DNA from: Kineothrix sp. MB12-C1
Lineage (GTDB): Bacteria > Bacillota > Clostridia > Lachnospirales > Lachnospiraceae
Reading direction: 5' to 3'
Length of the DNA stretch: 64,000 nucleotides
NCBI RefSeq assembly: GCF_030863805.1
Contig: NZ_CP132957.1
Location: 2,666,001-2,730,000, forward strand
The position numbers were made by a program, and so were the translations under genes. Below the pieces are notes generated by a model that was given only the letters and a program-made list of their open reading frames with translations, searched no databases and had not been told where the DNA came from. Positions 1 to 7,629 of this stretch are shown in pieces (the stretch's first letter is position 1; each line of letters starts with the position of its first letter).

Positions 1-868
1 TGAGCCTTTCGCGGATAGTTCCCAGATTCCGACTATGCTCGTATCAGCTCTTGCCAAAGAGCATGTGACAGTGGCTCTTTCTGGCGACGGCGGCGATGAA
101 TTTTTCTGCGGGTATAACATTTATGAGAATGTAGCTCAGGCACAAATGCTCGATTTGGCAGGGGCAGCGGTATATGGTGTTAGCCATTTTCCGCTTATAG
201 AGCGCCTGAAATTGGCGGACAAGCTGCCTTTTAGGGTACGGGTTATTGCACAGAACCGGAATAAGGAGACGAAAACCCAGTTCGGAGCGAGCAATTACAT
301 CATACGTGCCAATGAAATGGTACAAAATAACGGGAATCAATTACCTTGCCATTATGAAATCGAGAGCAAATATGGGGAGGATAAGTGGCAGATTCGCCGC
401 ATGCTCTTGGATATGGACACTTATTTGCCAGGGGATATTCTCTGCAAGGTGGATAGGGCTTCCATGAAATATTCTCTGGAGACGAGATGCCCGATTCTCG
501 ACCGCGATGTGATGGAGTACTCTTACCGGATACCACATGAGTATAAGTATTACAAAGGGGATAAAAAACATATTTTAAAAGATATTGCGTATGATTATAT
601 TCCGAAAGAACTGCTGGATAGGCCTAAGGTAGGATTTGGCGTTCCTTTGGATCAATGGCTTAGAGGGCCTTTAAAGGAACAGCTTCTTGCCTACAGTGAG
701 AAGGATTATCTGGAAAAGCAGGGAATCTTCTGTGCCGATTATGTATCCGGCATGATAAGAGAGTACTTAAGAACAGGGGATGGCGGTCCTGCTACAGGAG
801 CGAATTATTCTAAGCTTTCTTGGTCCTTCTATATCTTTGAGCAGTGGTATAGGCATTATTTTGAATAA
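1..868 (+). CDS. asnB: Asparagine synthase-like amidotransferase, C-terminal part (5' end outside window)
   Basis: The reading frame is open from the first base (first whole codon at 2), so the gene starts upstream; ATG at 35 is internal. What is visible is the C-terminal part of the ATP-dependent synthetase domain, with the motifs LSGDGGDEFFCGY and VDRASMKYSLETRCPILD typical of AsnB-type enzymes. The family transfers glutamine-derived ammonia to an acyl-adenylate. It is clearly a paralogue of the complete gene at 3129-5012, which carries the same motif as LSGDAGDELFCGY. In glycan loci such proteins (for example WbpS of Pseudomonas) are thought to amidate uronic acids; that role here is inference. 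The glutaminase domain and PP-loop cannot be seen. Confidence 0.9.
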   Translation, partial: EPFADSSQIPTMLVSALAKEHVTVALSGDGGDEFFCGYNIYENVAQAQMLDLAGAAVYGVSHFPLIERLKLADKLPFRVRVIAQNRNKETKTQFGASNYIIRANEMVQNNGNQLPCHYEIESKYGEDKWQIRRMLLDMDTYLPGDILCKVDRASMKYSLETRCPILDRDVMEYSYRIPHEYKYYKGDKKHILKDIAYDYIPKELLDRPKVGFGVPLDQWLRGPLKEQLLAYSEKDYLEKQGIFCADYVSGMIREYLRTGDGGPATGANYSKLSWSFYIFEQWYRHYFE

Positions 869-887
869 AATAAACGGGGATTTAACT

Positions 888-2024
888 ATGGAAAAAAGGC
901 ATTTAGCCTTATTTATCAGTTCTTTGAATAAGGGTGGTTCTGAAAGAGTGTTGGTCAATCTTGCTGAATACTTTTTTGCGCAGGGGTATCGCATAACGAT
1001 TGTGACGCAGTATCGTTCAGAGAGCGAATATACGGTCAGTGAAGGCATAGAAAGAGTGTTGTCCGATATTACAGAAAATGAGAAGAAGAAAAGTCGTGTG
1101 GTCAACTTCTATAGACGCTTTATGAAGCTTCGTGATATTTGGAAGAAAGAAAAACCGGATTTGATTCTCTCTTTTATTGGAAAAAATAACATTATGGCAA
1201 TAGCGTCTTCTCGTTTTCTCCGTATTCCCGTTGTTGTATCGGTAAGAGGGGAACCGGAGTTGGAGTATTACTCCAGAGGGCTTCGCTTCGCGGCCAGAAC
1301 AATGTTTTGCCTTGCAGACGGTGTCGTATTACAGACAAGCAGGTGTCTGGACTTCTTTCCTTTACCGGTGAGAAGGAAGGCAATTATCTTGAAAAATTCT
1401 CTTCATCCTGCATTTATCAGGGAAAGTTATGAGGGGGAACGGGAAAAGCGTATCGTGGCAGTGGGGCGTGTAGACGCGAATAAGAACCATGAAATGATTA
1501 TTCGCGCCTTTGCTCAAATTGCACCTGAATATCCTGAGTATACGCTCACCATATACGGAGAAGGAGACTTAAGGCCAAAACTATTAAAACTAGTGGAGGA
1601 GATGGGGGTATCGGAACGAGTTGCTCTTCCGGGGGCTGTAATGAATGTGGCTGATTCTATTTACAAAGCCTCGGTGTTCGTACTCTCTTCCTTTTCTGAG
1701 GGAATGCCTAATACGCTGTTAGAAGCGATGGCCTTAGGACTTCCGGTAATATCCACGGATTGTCCCCCCGGAGGCCCCGGGGAATTAATTGATCATGGGA
1801 AGAATGGGTTACTCATTCAACCAGGCGATACAGAGGGATTGGCAGAAAACTTGCAGAAAATATTAAATAACAGCAGTTATATGGAAGAAATGGGTAAAAA
1901 TGCTTCAAAAGTGAAAGAAGATTTCAATCCGGAAACGATTAATGGAACATGGCAAAATTACTTGGAAAAGATAATAAAAGAAAAGTCTCAAGATTTTAAA
2001 TTCACAGGCGGATATGGGAGATAA
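888..2024 (+). CDS. Glycosyltransferase family 4 (GT-B fold)
   Basis: A 378-residue GT4 enzyme, expected to act at the cytoplasmic face of the membrane on a lipid-linked glycan. The N-terminal acceptor-side domain opens with a Gly-Gly loop (LNKGGSERV, residues 13-21). The C-terminal domain has VGRVDANKNH and the nucleotide-sugar-binding E-x7-E motif at E271/E279 (EGMPNTLLEAMALGLP). The overall look resembles the GalNAc transferases PglH/PglJ, but the sugar cannot be read from sequence. I chose ATG 888 over the in-frame start at 780 because the upstream codons overlap the preceding gene and homology begins at MEKRHLALFISS. It follows the amidotransferase by 19 bases and precedes the SGNH-like gene by 2. 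A close relative lies at 35314-36360. Confidence 0.9.
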   Translation: MEKRHLALFISSLNKGGSERVLVNLAEYFFAQGYRITIVTQYRSESEYTVSEGIERVLSDITENEKKKSRVVNFYRRFMKLRDIWKKEKPDLILSFIGKNNIMAIASSRFLRIPVVVSVRGEPELEYYSRGLRFAARTMFCLADGVVLQTSRCLDFFPLPVRRKAIILKNSLHPAFIRESYEGEREKRIVAVGRVDANKNHEMIIRAFAQIAPEYPEYTLTIYGEGDLRPKLLKLVEEMGVSERVALPGAVMNVADSIYKASVFVLSSFSEGMPNTLLEAMALGLPVISTDCPPGGPGELIDHGKNGLLIQPGDTEGLAENLQKILNNSSYMEEMGKNASKVKEDFNPETINGTWQNYLEKIIKEKSQDFKFTGGYGR

Positions 2025-2026
2025 AG

Positions 2027-3103
2027 ATGACTTTAAAGCAAGCAGTCAAATCAATTATTTTCATCATTATTTTCATATATATCCTCATAAGTGTTACTTA
2101 TATGATAAGAACAAATGGGGATGTAAAGGATAGGTTCACAGGATTTTATGCGGAGCCGGACAATACGATCGATATGGTAATGATAGGATCCAGTCCGGTA
2201 TACCCTTATTATTCCACCCCTCAGCTATGGGGAGAGTATGGGATTACAGCCTATCCGATTTCTACTAATCTACAAAGACCGGTAGCAGCTCCTTATCTTG
2301 TAGAGGAAGTGAGAAAGACTCAGAATCCTTCATTGTATGTATTTGAAATGCGTATGTATACGGCAAGAGAAGGAGATCTTGTCAACAACATGGCGTATAC
2401 GAGAGGGGTAACGGACAACATGAAATATTCATGGAACCGAATAAAGACTATTAATGCCATGGTGGAGGATAAGGCGGAAAGATATACTTATTATTTTGAT
2501 ATTTTCAAATACCATTCCAATTGGAAAACCATTGTCCTGCCAAAGCAGATGGCAAGCTTCCGATATGAGTTATTGGATGAGAGAAAGGGCTATGTACCGA
2601 CGGACGAGGTTGGTCCATGTGAAGCATACGATACGTCTATGATTGAGGACAAACTTTCGATGCCAGCGGAGCAGGAGGAGCATCTATATGAGCTTCTCGA
2701 TTACTTGAAAAAAGAAAGATTACAAGCGTTATTTATTCTTTCTCCGACTGTTATGGAGGAGGAAAAGCAGATGATGTATAATTATATGGAAGATATCATT
2801 GAAAGCTACGGATATGAATTCTTAAATATGAATAATTACTACGAAGAAATTGGAATTGACTTCGCCACTGATTTCAGCGATTATGGCGGACATACCAATG
2901 CCCTTGGAGCGGAGAAGTGCACTGTATTTCTTGCGGATTATATTCAAGCAAATTACTCCTTGGCAGACCGAAGAGGGAATAAAGGCTATGAAACATGGGA
3001 TGCAGCCTATGAACAGTGGAAAGAGGAAGCGATAAAAGCGAAAGAAGTGATTGTCCGCAGGATAGAGAATGGTGATTTTGCAGAAGTCGCTGCGGAAGAA
3101 TAA
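2027..3103 (+). CDS. SGNH-hydrolase-like membrane-anchored protein
   Basis: A 358-residue protein with one N-terminal membrane segment (about residues 9-26) and an extracytoplasmic domain. The block I signature is MIGSSPVYPYY (G54-S55-S56), the GSS variant seen in DltD/AlgX/AlgJ-like SGNH proteins; the C-terminal block has D285 and H289 in FSDYGGHTNALGAEK, matching the catalytic Asp-x-x-His region. Family members act on acyl groups of cell-surface polymers. Inference: it could finish O-acylation of the glycan together with one of the acyltransferase-3 proteins at 19616 or 63389, but neither is adjacent. It starts 2 bases after the GT4 gene, so the two are probably translated together. No closer family name is recognised. 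Confidence 0.6.
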   Translation: MTLKQAVKSIIFIIIFIYILISVTYMIRTNGDVKDRFTGFYAEPDNTIDMVMIGSSPVYPYYSTPQLWGEYGITAYPISTNLQRPVAAPYLVEEVRKTQNPSLYVFEMRMYTAREGDLVNNMAYTRGVTDNMKYSWNRIKTINAMVEDKAERYTYYFDIFKYHSNWKTIVLPKQMASFRYELLDERKGYVPTDEVGPCEAYDTSMIEDKLSMPAEQEEHLYELLDYLKKERLQALFILSPTVMEEEKQMMYNYMEDIIESYGYEFLNMNNYYEEIGIDFATDFSDYGGHTNALGAEKCTVFLADYIQANYSLADRRGNKGYETWDAAYEQWKEEAIKAKEVIVRRIENGDFAEVAAEE

Positions 3104-3128
3104 GGGGAACAATAAGGAGATTAATGGT

Positions 3129-5012
3129 ATGTGCGGTATTGTGGGATTGTGCAACTTAAAAGGCGATTGGCAAGGGAATATAGGCAGGATGAATGCGCGT
3201 ATGCTTCATCGGGGCCCGGATGCAGAAGGTGTATGGATGAGTGAGGATAGGGATGTAGTATTAGGGCATCAACGTCTTTCCATTGTGGACCTTACTCCTA
3301 CCGGGGCGCAGCCGATGGAATCCCATAGTGGGCGTTATGTCATTGTATTCAATGGAGAAATTTATAACTATAGAAAGATTGCCGAAAGGCTCATCGAGGA
3401 AAAAAAGGTTACCCGCTTCCGGGGAACTAGTGACACAGAAGTGCTCTTAGAGGCTATGGAGGCTTACGGAGTAGAAAGAGCAATTTCTATGTGCAAAGGA
3501 ATGTTCGCTATCGCCTTATACGACAAAAAAGAACAAGTGTTATTTTTGGCGCGGGACAGAGTGGGAGAAAAACCACTCTATTATAGTGCGATGGAAAACG
3601 GAACTTTTGCTTTTGCATCTGAGATAGGCTGTATCGCTGCCTTAGATGGCTTTGAAAAGGAAATTAATACAGCAGTGTTGGATATTTATTTTACCCATGG
3701 ATATATTCCGGCACCCTATTCTATCTATAAAAATGTATATAAATTAGAAGCAGGCAGCATCTTAAAGATAAAGGCTCCTTATCGTAGCGAAGATATCTCG
3801 ATATCACAATTTTGGTCGATGACCGAAGCGGCGAAGAAAGGACAGGCCAACCTTTTTACAGGGAGCAGGGAAGAGGCTTCTCTCGAATTGGAACGTTTAT
3901 TGAAGGAGTCTATTCGAAATCAAATGGTAGCAGATGTTCCGGTAGGTGCTTTCTTGTCGGCAGGTATTGATAGCAGCACAATCGTGGCGTTAATGCAGTC
4001 ACTAGGTAGTAGTAAGGTAAGAAGTTTTACGATCGGTATGAGTGAAGAAGGCTACAATGAAGCAGATGCTGCGAAAGAGATTGCGAAGCATTTGGGAACA
4101 GATCATACAGAACTATATATTACGAAGCAGGATGCCATCGATGTGATTCCTAAGTTAGCTTATATATTTGGAGAGCCATTTGCAGATTCTTCTCAGATTC
4201 CTACCTACTTGGTAAGTAAGATGACGAGAGAACATGTGACAGTGTCCTTAAGCGGGGATGCGGGAGATGAACTCTTCTGTGGTTATACTTCTTATGAGTC
4301 GGTAAGCCGCATATGGGGGAAAATGAAAAATGTTCCTTATTTCTTAAGAAAGCCTTGCAGCGAATTACTGCTTCACAGTCCTCTTGCAAAGAATCATATG
4401 TATCGTACAAAGGCTGCCTTATTAGGTGCAAAGGATTCGGGAAGGCTATATGAAATTTCTTACGAGACGGATCCCATTACGAAAAGAATCAGCAAAACTC
4501 ATGAAAAGTGTCCATATAAATACAATCAGTTTACGAATGAGCTAGAGGAAGTAAATCATAATATCATGCTAATGGATATGTTGATGTATCATCCCGATGA
4601 TATCCTCGTGAAGGTAGATCGATCGGCAATGGCAGTTTCCTTGGAGACTAGAGTTCCTATGCTAGACAAGGATGTAGTCGAATTCGCATGGACGCTTCCG
4701 ATAGAGTATAAACGACAGGGCAAAGTAGGAAAACAGGTGCTCCGGGATGTGTTATACCGATATGTACCAAAGGAAATGATGGAGCGCCCTAAAAAGGGAT
4801 TCAGCATTCCTATCGATAAATGGCTATTAGAGCCTGCACTAAGAGGATGGGCAGAGTCGCTTATCGACAGAAAAGTGCTGGAGAAACAAGGAGTACTCGA
4901 CCCTGATGTGGTGTGGGAAATCTGGGAAGACTATACGAAACGCGGTGTGTGGCGCATTCAGATATGGTTTATCTTGATGTTTCAAGAGTGGATGTTGCTT
5001 AGTAATTTTTGA
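3129..5012 (+). CDS. asnB: Asparagine synthase (glutamine-hydrolysing)-like amidotransferase, complete
   Basis: A 627-residue protein with the normal two-domain AsnB layout. The start at 3129 gives MCGIVGL, placing the N-terminal nucleophile Cys2 correctly; the longer in-frame start at 3069 would bury it. Glutaminase motifs include LHRGPDAEG and FNGEIYNY. The synthetase PP-loop reads LSAGIDSS (S277-A278-G279-I280-D281-S282), where AsnB enzymes normally have SGGxDS, so one glycine is alanine. Further synthetase motifs are LSGDAGDELFCGY and VDRSAMAVSLETRVPMLD. Beside glycosyltransferases such enzymes may amidate a uronic acid rather than make asparagine; this is inferred from context and from the UDP-glucose dehydrogenase at 42904. 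It is paralogous to the truncated gene at the window start. Confidence 0.9.
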   Translation: MCGIVGLCNLKGDWQGNIGRMNARMLHRGPDAEGVWMSEDRDVVLGHQRLSIVDLTPTGAQPMESHSGRYVIVFNGEIYNYRKIAERLIEEKKVTRFRGTSDTEVLLEAMEAYGVERAISMCKGMFAIALYDKKEQVLFLARDRVGEKPLYYSAMENGTFAFASEIGCIAALDGFEKEINTAVLDIYFTHGYIPAPYSIYKNVYKLEAGSILKIKAPYRSEDISISQFWSMTEAAKKGQANLFTGSREEASLELERLLKESIRNQMVADVPVGAFLSAGIDSSTIVALMQSLGSSKVRSFTIGMSEEGYNEADAAKEIAKHLGTDHTELYITKQDAIDVIPKLAYIFGEPFADSSQIPTYLVSKMTREHVTVSLSGDAGDELFCGYTSYESVSRIWGKMKNVPYFLRKPCSELLLHSPLAKNHMYRTKAALLGAKDSGRLYEISYETDPITKRISKTHEKCPYKYNQFTNELEEVNHNIMLMDMLMYHPDDILVKVDRSAMAVSLETRVPMLDKDVVEFAWTLPIEYKRQGKVGKQVLRDVLYRYVPKEMMERPKKGFSIPIDKWLLEPALRGWAESLIDRKVLEKQGVLDPDVVWEIWEDYTKRGVWRIQIWFILMFQEWMLLSNF

Positions 5013-5036
5013 ATGTGGTGAGTGTATTGTATTGAG

Positions 5037-5267
5037 GGCTCACTTTCGTCCATAGTGGTTGGGGCTCCGTGCGCATGTGGCTGTATTTTCTAAATGGAGC
5101 CGTAACGTGATTGGTAGCGGTCGGGTCGGCAGCAAGGTACATCCTTGTACCGTTCTGCCTAAATAGCGCATCCGTGCGCTATTTGCCCTGCATTCCATAG
5201 ACTCCATTAAGAAAATGCAAGCCACACGCTAAAAGGAATCTCCAACCACTATGGATGAAAGTAAGCC
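5037..5267 (+). repeat. Miniature inverted-repeat element, copy 1
   Basis: The ends are imperfect inverted repeats: 5037-5062 pairs with 5242-5267 at 24 of 26 positions, and pairing continues inward with gaps (around 5076-5100 against 5201-5227). Inside are a hairpin at 5128-5159 (GGCAG...CTGCC outside, GGTACA-TCCT-TGTACC inside) and a perfect 10-bp stem with a 4-base loop at 5161-5184. A core segment, GGCTGTATTTTCTAAATGGA (5079-5098), and the 5128-5159 hairpin recur in copy 2. No transposase gene is present and no clear target duplication is visible. It could be a MITE-like non-autonomous element or a structured RNA. Confidence 0.7.
5128..5159 (+). other. Conserved core hairpin of element copy 1
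   Basis: A stem-loop with outer pairing GGCAG/CTGCC and inner pairing GGTACA/TGTACC around a TCCT loop. The reverse complement of 5528-5559 in copy 2 matches it at 30 of 32 bases, so the hairpin is the best-conserved part of the two elements. Confidence 0.65.
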
Positions 5268-5358
5268 ATTCACTATGCTATTAGTTGAAGGAGAACTTCT
5301 CTAAAGCTTGGAGGTTGTCGCAGTTCCGGGGTATGTTGCTTTATCCTATGGGAGAGAT

Positions 5359-5387
5359 TTGTTATTACAGTATTATTTTAGTATTAT
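5359..5387 (+). promoter_or_regulatory. Possible sigma-A-type promoter between the two elements
   Basis: TTGTTA (5359-5364), a 17-base gap and TATTAT (5382-5387) match the -35/-10 consensus at 4 of 6 and 5 of 6 positions. If real, it would start a transcript with a long leader that contains element copy 2 and runs into the GT11 gene at 5700. The region is AT-rich, so chance matches are likely. Confidence 0.3.
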
Positions 5388-5477
5388 AAAGTGTATGTGT
5401 AGAAAGTAAAACTAGAGTGACTATATATTCTTTCATAATTTTTATAATTCCCTGCGCACCTTTAGATTACTGAGATG

Positions 5478-5648
5478 GCTTGGATTCACTGCTATTAATT
5501 TTGCGGCCGTTAAGCAGGCGGCATTTAGGCAGAACGGTACAAGGAGGTACCTTTCTGCCGCCCCGGACGTTGCAATTATGTAATAGTTCCATTTAGAAAA
5601 TACAGCCGATTGCGCCAGACCGCAAAACTAATAGCAGTAAATCCAAGC
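5478..5648 (-). repeat. Miniature inverted-repeat element, copy 2 (reverse orientation)
   Basis: The ends 5478-5506 and 5620-5648 are inverted repeats matching at 27 of 29 positions; weaker pairing may extend further out. Read on the minus strand, it has the same order as copy 1: terminal arm, the segment GGCTGTATTTTCTAAATGGA (reverse complement at 5586-5605), then the GGCAG...CTGCC hairpin (5528-5559). The terminal arms differ in sequence from those of copy 1, yet each pair is self-complementary. It lies 50 bases before the GT11 gene and could affect its transcript. Confidence 0.7.
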
Positions 5649-5681
5649 AGATAGTTACCTAATAAAATATCTCAGCCCATG

Positions 5682-5689
5682 AAAGGAGG
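5682..5689 (+). promoter_or_regulatory. Ribosome binding site that fixes the GT11 start
   Basis: AAAGGAGG lies 10 bases before ATG 5700. An earlier in-frame ATG at 5679 would place this strong site inside the coding region, so 5700 is the better start. Confidence 0.8.
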
Positions 5690-5699
5690 ACTGCATCCG

Positions 5700-6623
5700 A
5701 TGAATATTATTAGGATGTCCGGCGGAATCGGAAACCAAATGTTCCAATATGCTCTGTATTTGAAACTAACTTCGCTCGGCAGGGAAGTGAAGTTCGACGA
5801 TGTGACGGAGTATGCGCTGGATAATGCAAGACCGATCATGCTTTCTGTTTTCGGTATCGATTATCCGAGGGCGACGAGTGAAGAAATAATAGAGATAACA
5901 GATGGTTCTCTTCATTTTGCGGATAGGGTAAGGCGGAAGCTGTTTGGACGAAGAAGCAGGCAATATACGGAAAAAACACTTGGATACGACGAGGAAGTGA
6001 TGGGAAAAGAATCCGCTTATCTGTGCGGTTGTTTCCAAAGTGAAAAGTATTTCAAGGATATCGAAGGGAAGGTGCGGGAAGCCTTTCGTTTCCGGCAGGT
6101 ACAAATACCAGGAGATATAGCGAGGCAGATTAGAGACTATGAAGAGCAAATTGAGAAGGATACTTCCATAAGTCTTCATATCAGACGGGGAGATTACTTG
6201 CAGGTATCGGAGGTGTACGGTGGTATTTGTACAGAAGCTTATTATGAAAAGGCAATAGAATATATGACGGAGAAATATCCGGAATCCCACTTTTTCGTGT
6301 TTACCAACGATACTCCTTGGGCGGATGCATGGTGTGAGGAGAAAAAGGCGGCGAATAAAAAGTTGAATTTCACGGTGATTAAGGGGACGAAGGAGGATAC
6401 GGGTTATATTGATTTGATGTTGATGAGTAAATGCAAACATCATATTATTGCAAACAGTAGCTTTAGTTGGTGGGGCGCCTGGTTGAATGCTTCCCTGGAT
6501 AAATGTGTAATTGCCCCTGTAAAATGGCTGAATACATGCGAGGTGCATGATATTTTCACGCCGGATATGGTTAGGATTGATGCATATGGAAAAATTGATT
6601 TCGGTCATCGTACCGGTTTATAA
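5700..6623 (+). CDS. GT11 family glycosyltransferase, alpha-1,2-fucosyltransferase type
   Basis: A 307-residue GT11 enzyme. It opens with MNIIRMSGGIGNQMFQYA, the family N-terminus, and has the GDP-fucose-binding motif HIRRGDYL beginning at H160, then the C-terminal motif NSSFSWWGAWLN. The family moves L-fucose from GDP-fucose to O-2 of galactose or a related sugar; acceptor and linkage are inferred from the family. No GDP-fucose synthesis genes (gmd, fcl) are in the window. The start is set by the ribosome site at 5682-5689. The gene overlaps the following GT2 gene by 38 bases, implying coupled translation. A second GT11 of nearly the same length lies at 28206. Confidence 0.92.
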   Translation: MNIIRMSGGIGNQMFQYALYLKLTSLGREVKFDDVTEYALDNARPIMLSVFGIDYPRATSEEIIEITDGSLHFADRVRRKLFGRRSRQYTEKTLGYDEEVMGKESAYLCGCFQSEKYFKDIEGKVREAFRFRQVQIPGDIARQIRDYEEQIEKDTSISLHIRRGDYLQVSEVYGGICTEAYYEKAIEYMTEKYPESHFFVFTNDTPWADAWCEEKKAANKKLNFTVIKGTKEDTGYIDLMLMSKCKHHIIANSSFSWWGAWLNASLDKCVIAPVKWLNTCEVHDIFTPDMVRIDAYGKIDFGHRTGL

Positions 6624-7611
6624 TATAGAAGATTACTTGCCAAGATGTGTGGATTCCCTTTTGGCACAGACCTATCAGAATCTGGAGATTATCCTGGTGG
6701 ATGACGGCTCTGTCGATACATCCGGCGTCATCTGTGACGGCTATGCAAAAAAGGATGCCCGGATCAAAGTGGTACATAAGAAAAATGGCGGTCTGTCCGA
6801 TGCGAGAAATGCGGGAATGGATGTGGCTACAGGGAAATATATCGGTTTTGTGGACGGTGATGATTGGATCGATCAAGATATGTACCGGTCGATGTATGAA
6901 GCGTGTGAGAAAGAACAGGCGCAGATTGCAGTATGCCGCTACAAGCAGATACGGACTTCGTCAGGAGAGACCTTCGTACCTGAGATTGACGCATCTACGG
7001 GTAATAGTGTATTATTATCAAAAACCCGTGCCCTGGAGGCTTATCTGTGTGAGGATGAACAGTATGTCATCTATAACTCTGTTTGGAGTAAGCTCTTTTT
7101 GGCGGAGATGGTAAAGGATATGCGTTTTCCGGTAGGGAAGAACTCTGAAGATATTATGTTTACCACAAAAGCATTTTGTAAGATGGAACGCCTGGCCTAT
7201 CTGAATGCACCTTATTATAATTATGTGCTTGACAGAGAGGGCAGCATCATGAATGAGAAGGTAGGGCAACGCAGGCTCAGGGATGAGATTCCATTTTGGC
7301 AGGAACAGATTTCTCATCTTGCAAAGGAAGGTATGACAGAACTTTCGGATAAGGCAGCGTATCGCTTCTATCGTCGATTGCTTTTTTACTATATTGACTT
7401 TATGGAGAATAAGGATACGAGAGGCTTTGCGGGAGAAATCATAAAAGAGTTGAAAAAAGAGAAAGAAAATATTGTAAGAATATATAAGAAAGATTATGTG
7501 GCCACGGGGGATAAGGTACGCATGAAGTTAGTGCTTGCGTTTCCGTTCGCATATTATTGTGCTGTAAAAGGGTATGATAAGTATGTGATTCCGCTTCGGG
7601 CCAAGGCATAA
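6586..7611 (+). CDS. Glycosyltransferase family 2 (GT-A fold)
   Basis: A 341-residue GT2 enzyme. The N-terminal catalytic domain has VPVYNIEDYLPRCVDSLLAQ, then VDDGSVDTSG, then the metal-binding acidic motif D90-G-D92-D93 (FVDGDDWID). About 220 C-terminal residues are helical and acceptor-specific, with no recognisable domain. I took ATG 6586 (MEKLISVIVPVYN) as the start; ATG 6580 is equally close and cannot be excluded, while 6547 would add residues before the conserved first strand. The start lies inside the end of the GT11 gene. The family uses many nucleotide sugars, so the donor cannot be named. Confidence 0.9.
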   Translation: MEKLISVIVPVYNIEDYLPRCVDSLLAQTYQNLEIILVDDGSVDTSGVICDGYAKKDARIKVVHKKNGGLSDARNAGMDVATGKYIGFVDGDDWIDQDMYRSMYEACEKEQAQIAVCRYKQIRTSSGETFVPEIDASTGNSVLLSKTRALEAYLCEDEQYVIYNSVWSKLFLAEMVKDMRFPVGKNSEDIMFTTKAFCKMERLAYLNAPYYNYVLDREGSIMNEKVGQRRLRDEIPFWQEQISHLAKEGMTELSDKAAYRFYRRLLFYYIDFMENKDTRGFAGEIIKELKKEKENIVRIYKKDYVATGDKVRMKLVLAFPFAYYCAVKGYDKYVIPLRAKA

Positions 7612-7629
7612 CAGGAGACGGATATCGAT

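Larger units (their letters stand above)
5013..5699. other. Longest non-coding stretch: two related inverted-repeat elements and a possible promoter
   Basis: This 687-base gap has no convincing reading frame. It holds one inverted-repeat element at about 5037-5267 and a second, in the opposite orientation, at about 5478-5648. Between them is about 210 bases of AT-rich DNA with a weak promoter-like pair (5359-5387). The segment separates the amidotransferase group from the GT11 gene at 5700 and probably divides two transcription units. Confidence 0.8.

Noticed and set aside
5037-5648. An insertion sequence with its own transposase
   Set aside because: The elements are too short and contain no frame resembling a transposase; no target duplication is clear. 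They are listed as miniature elements only.
5766-6608. A long open frame (280 codons) on the minus strand
   Set aside because: It lies wholly opposite the GT11 gene, whose family motifs are clear, has no ribosome site of its own and its translation resembles no known family. It is a by-product of the codon use of the real gene.
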